NCBI GenBank assembly: GCA_045638565.1
Contig: JAZUBN010000155.1
Span: forward strand, 1 to 5,806
Reading direction: 5' to 3'
Source: SIG471 sp045638565
GTDB taxonomy: Bacteria; Bacillota; Clostridia; Oscillospirales; Butyricicoccaceae
Length of the DNA: 5,806 nucleotides
The notes beneath the pieces were generated by a model. That model was not told the origin of the DNA. It searched no databases and saw only the letters and a list, made by a program, of their open reading frames with translations. Below, one piece after another: positions 5,526-5,806 of the stretch (positions within the stretch are counted from its first letter, which is position 1; each line of letters begins with the position of its first letter). Both the position numbers and the translations under genes were made by a program.

Positions 5526-5806
5526 CTATTTATCTTCAATTTTAGGAGTAAACTCTCTTTTGCAATTTGGACAAGTCTGCGTCCCCATAAAGCCTTCGGC
5601 TGGGTTTGGCACTATCTTATTCGGGTCCATCATTCTGTTGCAGTACGGACAACGGAAGGTTATATCCCATTTATCCATCAGATAAACATATAATCCCCAG
5701 AATACAAGAGAAACCACGCCGACAATGATAAGTCTTATCCAGTAAAAGGCATTATACCAATTTTCTGCGCCGTGGCTTCTTATTATGCCATGCTCTGCTG
5801 AGGCAA
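5526..5806 (-). CDS. Membrane-anchored zinc-ribbon protein, C-terminal part (partial, 5' end outside window)
   Basis: Unrecognised protein, open on the minus strand from the right edge to a TAG at 5528-5526, giving 92 visible residues. No ATG lies in the frame upstream of the hydrophobic segment (the GTG at 5717-5715 would cut that segment), so the real start is probably beyond the window. Visible layout: a polar, His-containing N-terminal stretch, one strongly hydrophobic helix (about 20-42, from FYWIRLIIVG to WGLYVYL), then a soluble domain with two Cys pairs, CPYC and CPNC, about 20 residues apart, the usual four-ligand arrangement of a zinc ribbon. By charge the ribbon may face the cytoplasm. 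It ends in a short acidic tail (IEDK). It converges on sigE and has no evident tie to sporulation. Function unknown; protein- or nucleic-acid-binding roles are both possible. Confidence 0.75.
   Translation of the reverse strand, partial: ASAEHGIIRSHGAENWYNAFYWIRLIIVGVVSLVFWGLYVYLMDKWDITFRCPYCNRMMDPNKIVPNPAEGFMGTQTCPNCKREFTPKIEDK

Noticed and set aside
1..5806. A novel defence system, mobile element or CRISPR array
   Set aside because: No transposase, integrase, nuclease, repeat array or terminal inverted repeats are visible; the genes are core metabolic, transport and sporulation functions.

Overview
The window comes from the chromosome of a spore-forming member of the Bacillota, most likely class Clostridia and perhaps a Ruminococcus/Oscillospirales-like lineage. 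The support is the pair spoIIGA-sigE, which encodes the mother-cell sporulation sigma factor and its processing protease, together with purine-rich ribosome binding sites, moderate G+C and compact U-tailed terminators. The genus is inference.

Left part (1-1440, plus strand). The window opens inside the C-terminal half of an APC-superfamily amino acid permease (2-796), whose codon use looks like that of a highly expressed gene. A 242-base non-coding gap follows with two hairpins. The second is a probable weak terminator just ahead of a 133-residue membrane protein of unknown function (1039-1440).

Middle part (1480-3909, minus strand). A DegV-family fatty-acid-binding protein and a MATE-family multidrug/cation antiporter are read leftward, each with its own promoter and terminator. 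The two promoters share the same 12 bases, TTGCAAAATGTG, at the same place relative to the -10 element. The DegV promoter also holds a perfect Spo0A-box core between its -35 and -10.

Right part (4020-5806). spoIIGA and sigE run rightward as a translationally coupled pair with a 13-base overlap, divergent from the MATE gene across a 110-base region. SpoIIGA is the membrane aspartic protease that removes the N-terminal pro-sequence of SigE, which then directs early mother-cell transcription. A strong terminator follows sigE directly, so sigG, which comes next in many spore formers, is not here. A convergent gene for a one-pass membrane protein with a zinc ribbon runs in from the right edge.

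Convergent gene pairs are separated by compact bidirectional terminators, two of which (1447-1470 and 5497-5522) are almost identical in sequence. I found no mobile element, CRISPR array, tRNA, rRNA or defence system. Most of the window is ordinary core chromosome; the points worth a second look are regulatory or concern the layout of the sporulation locus.
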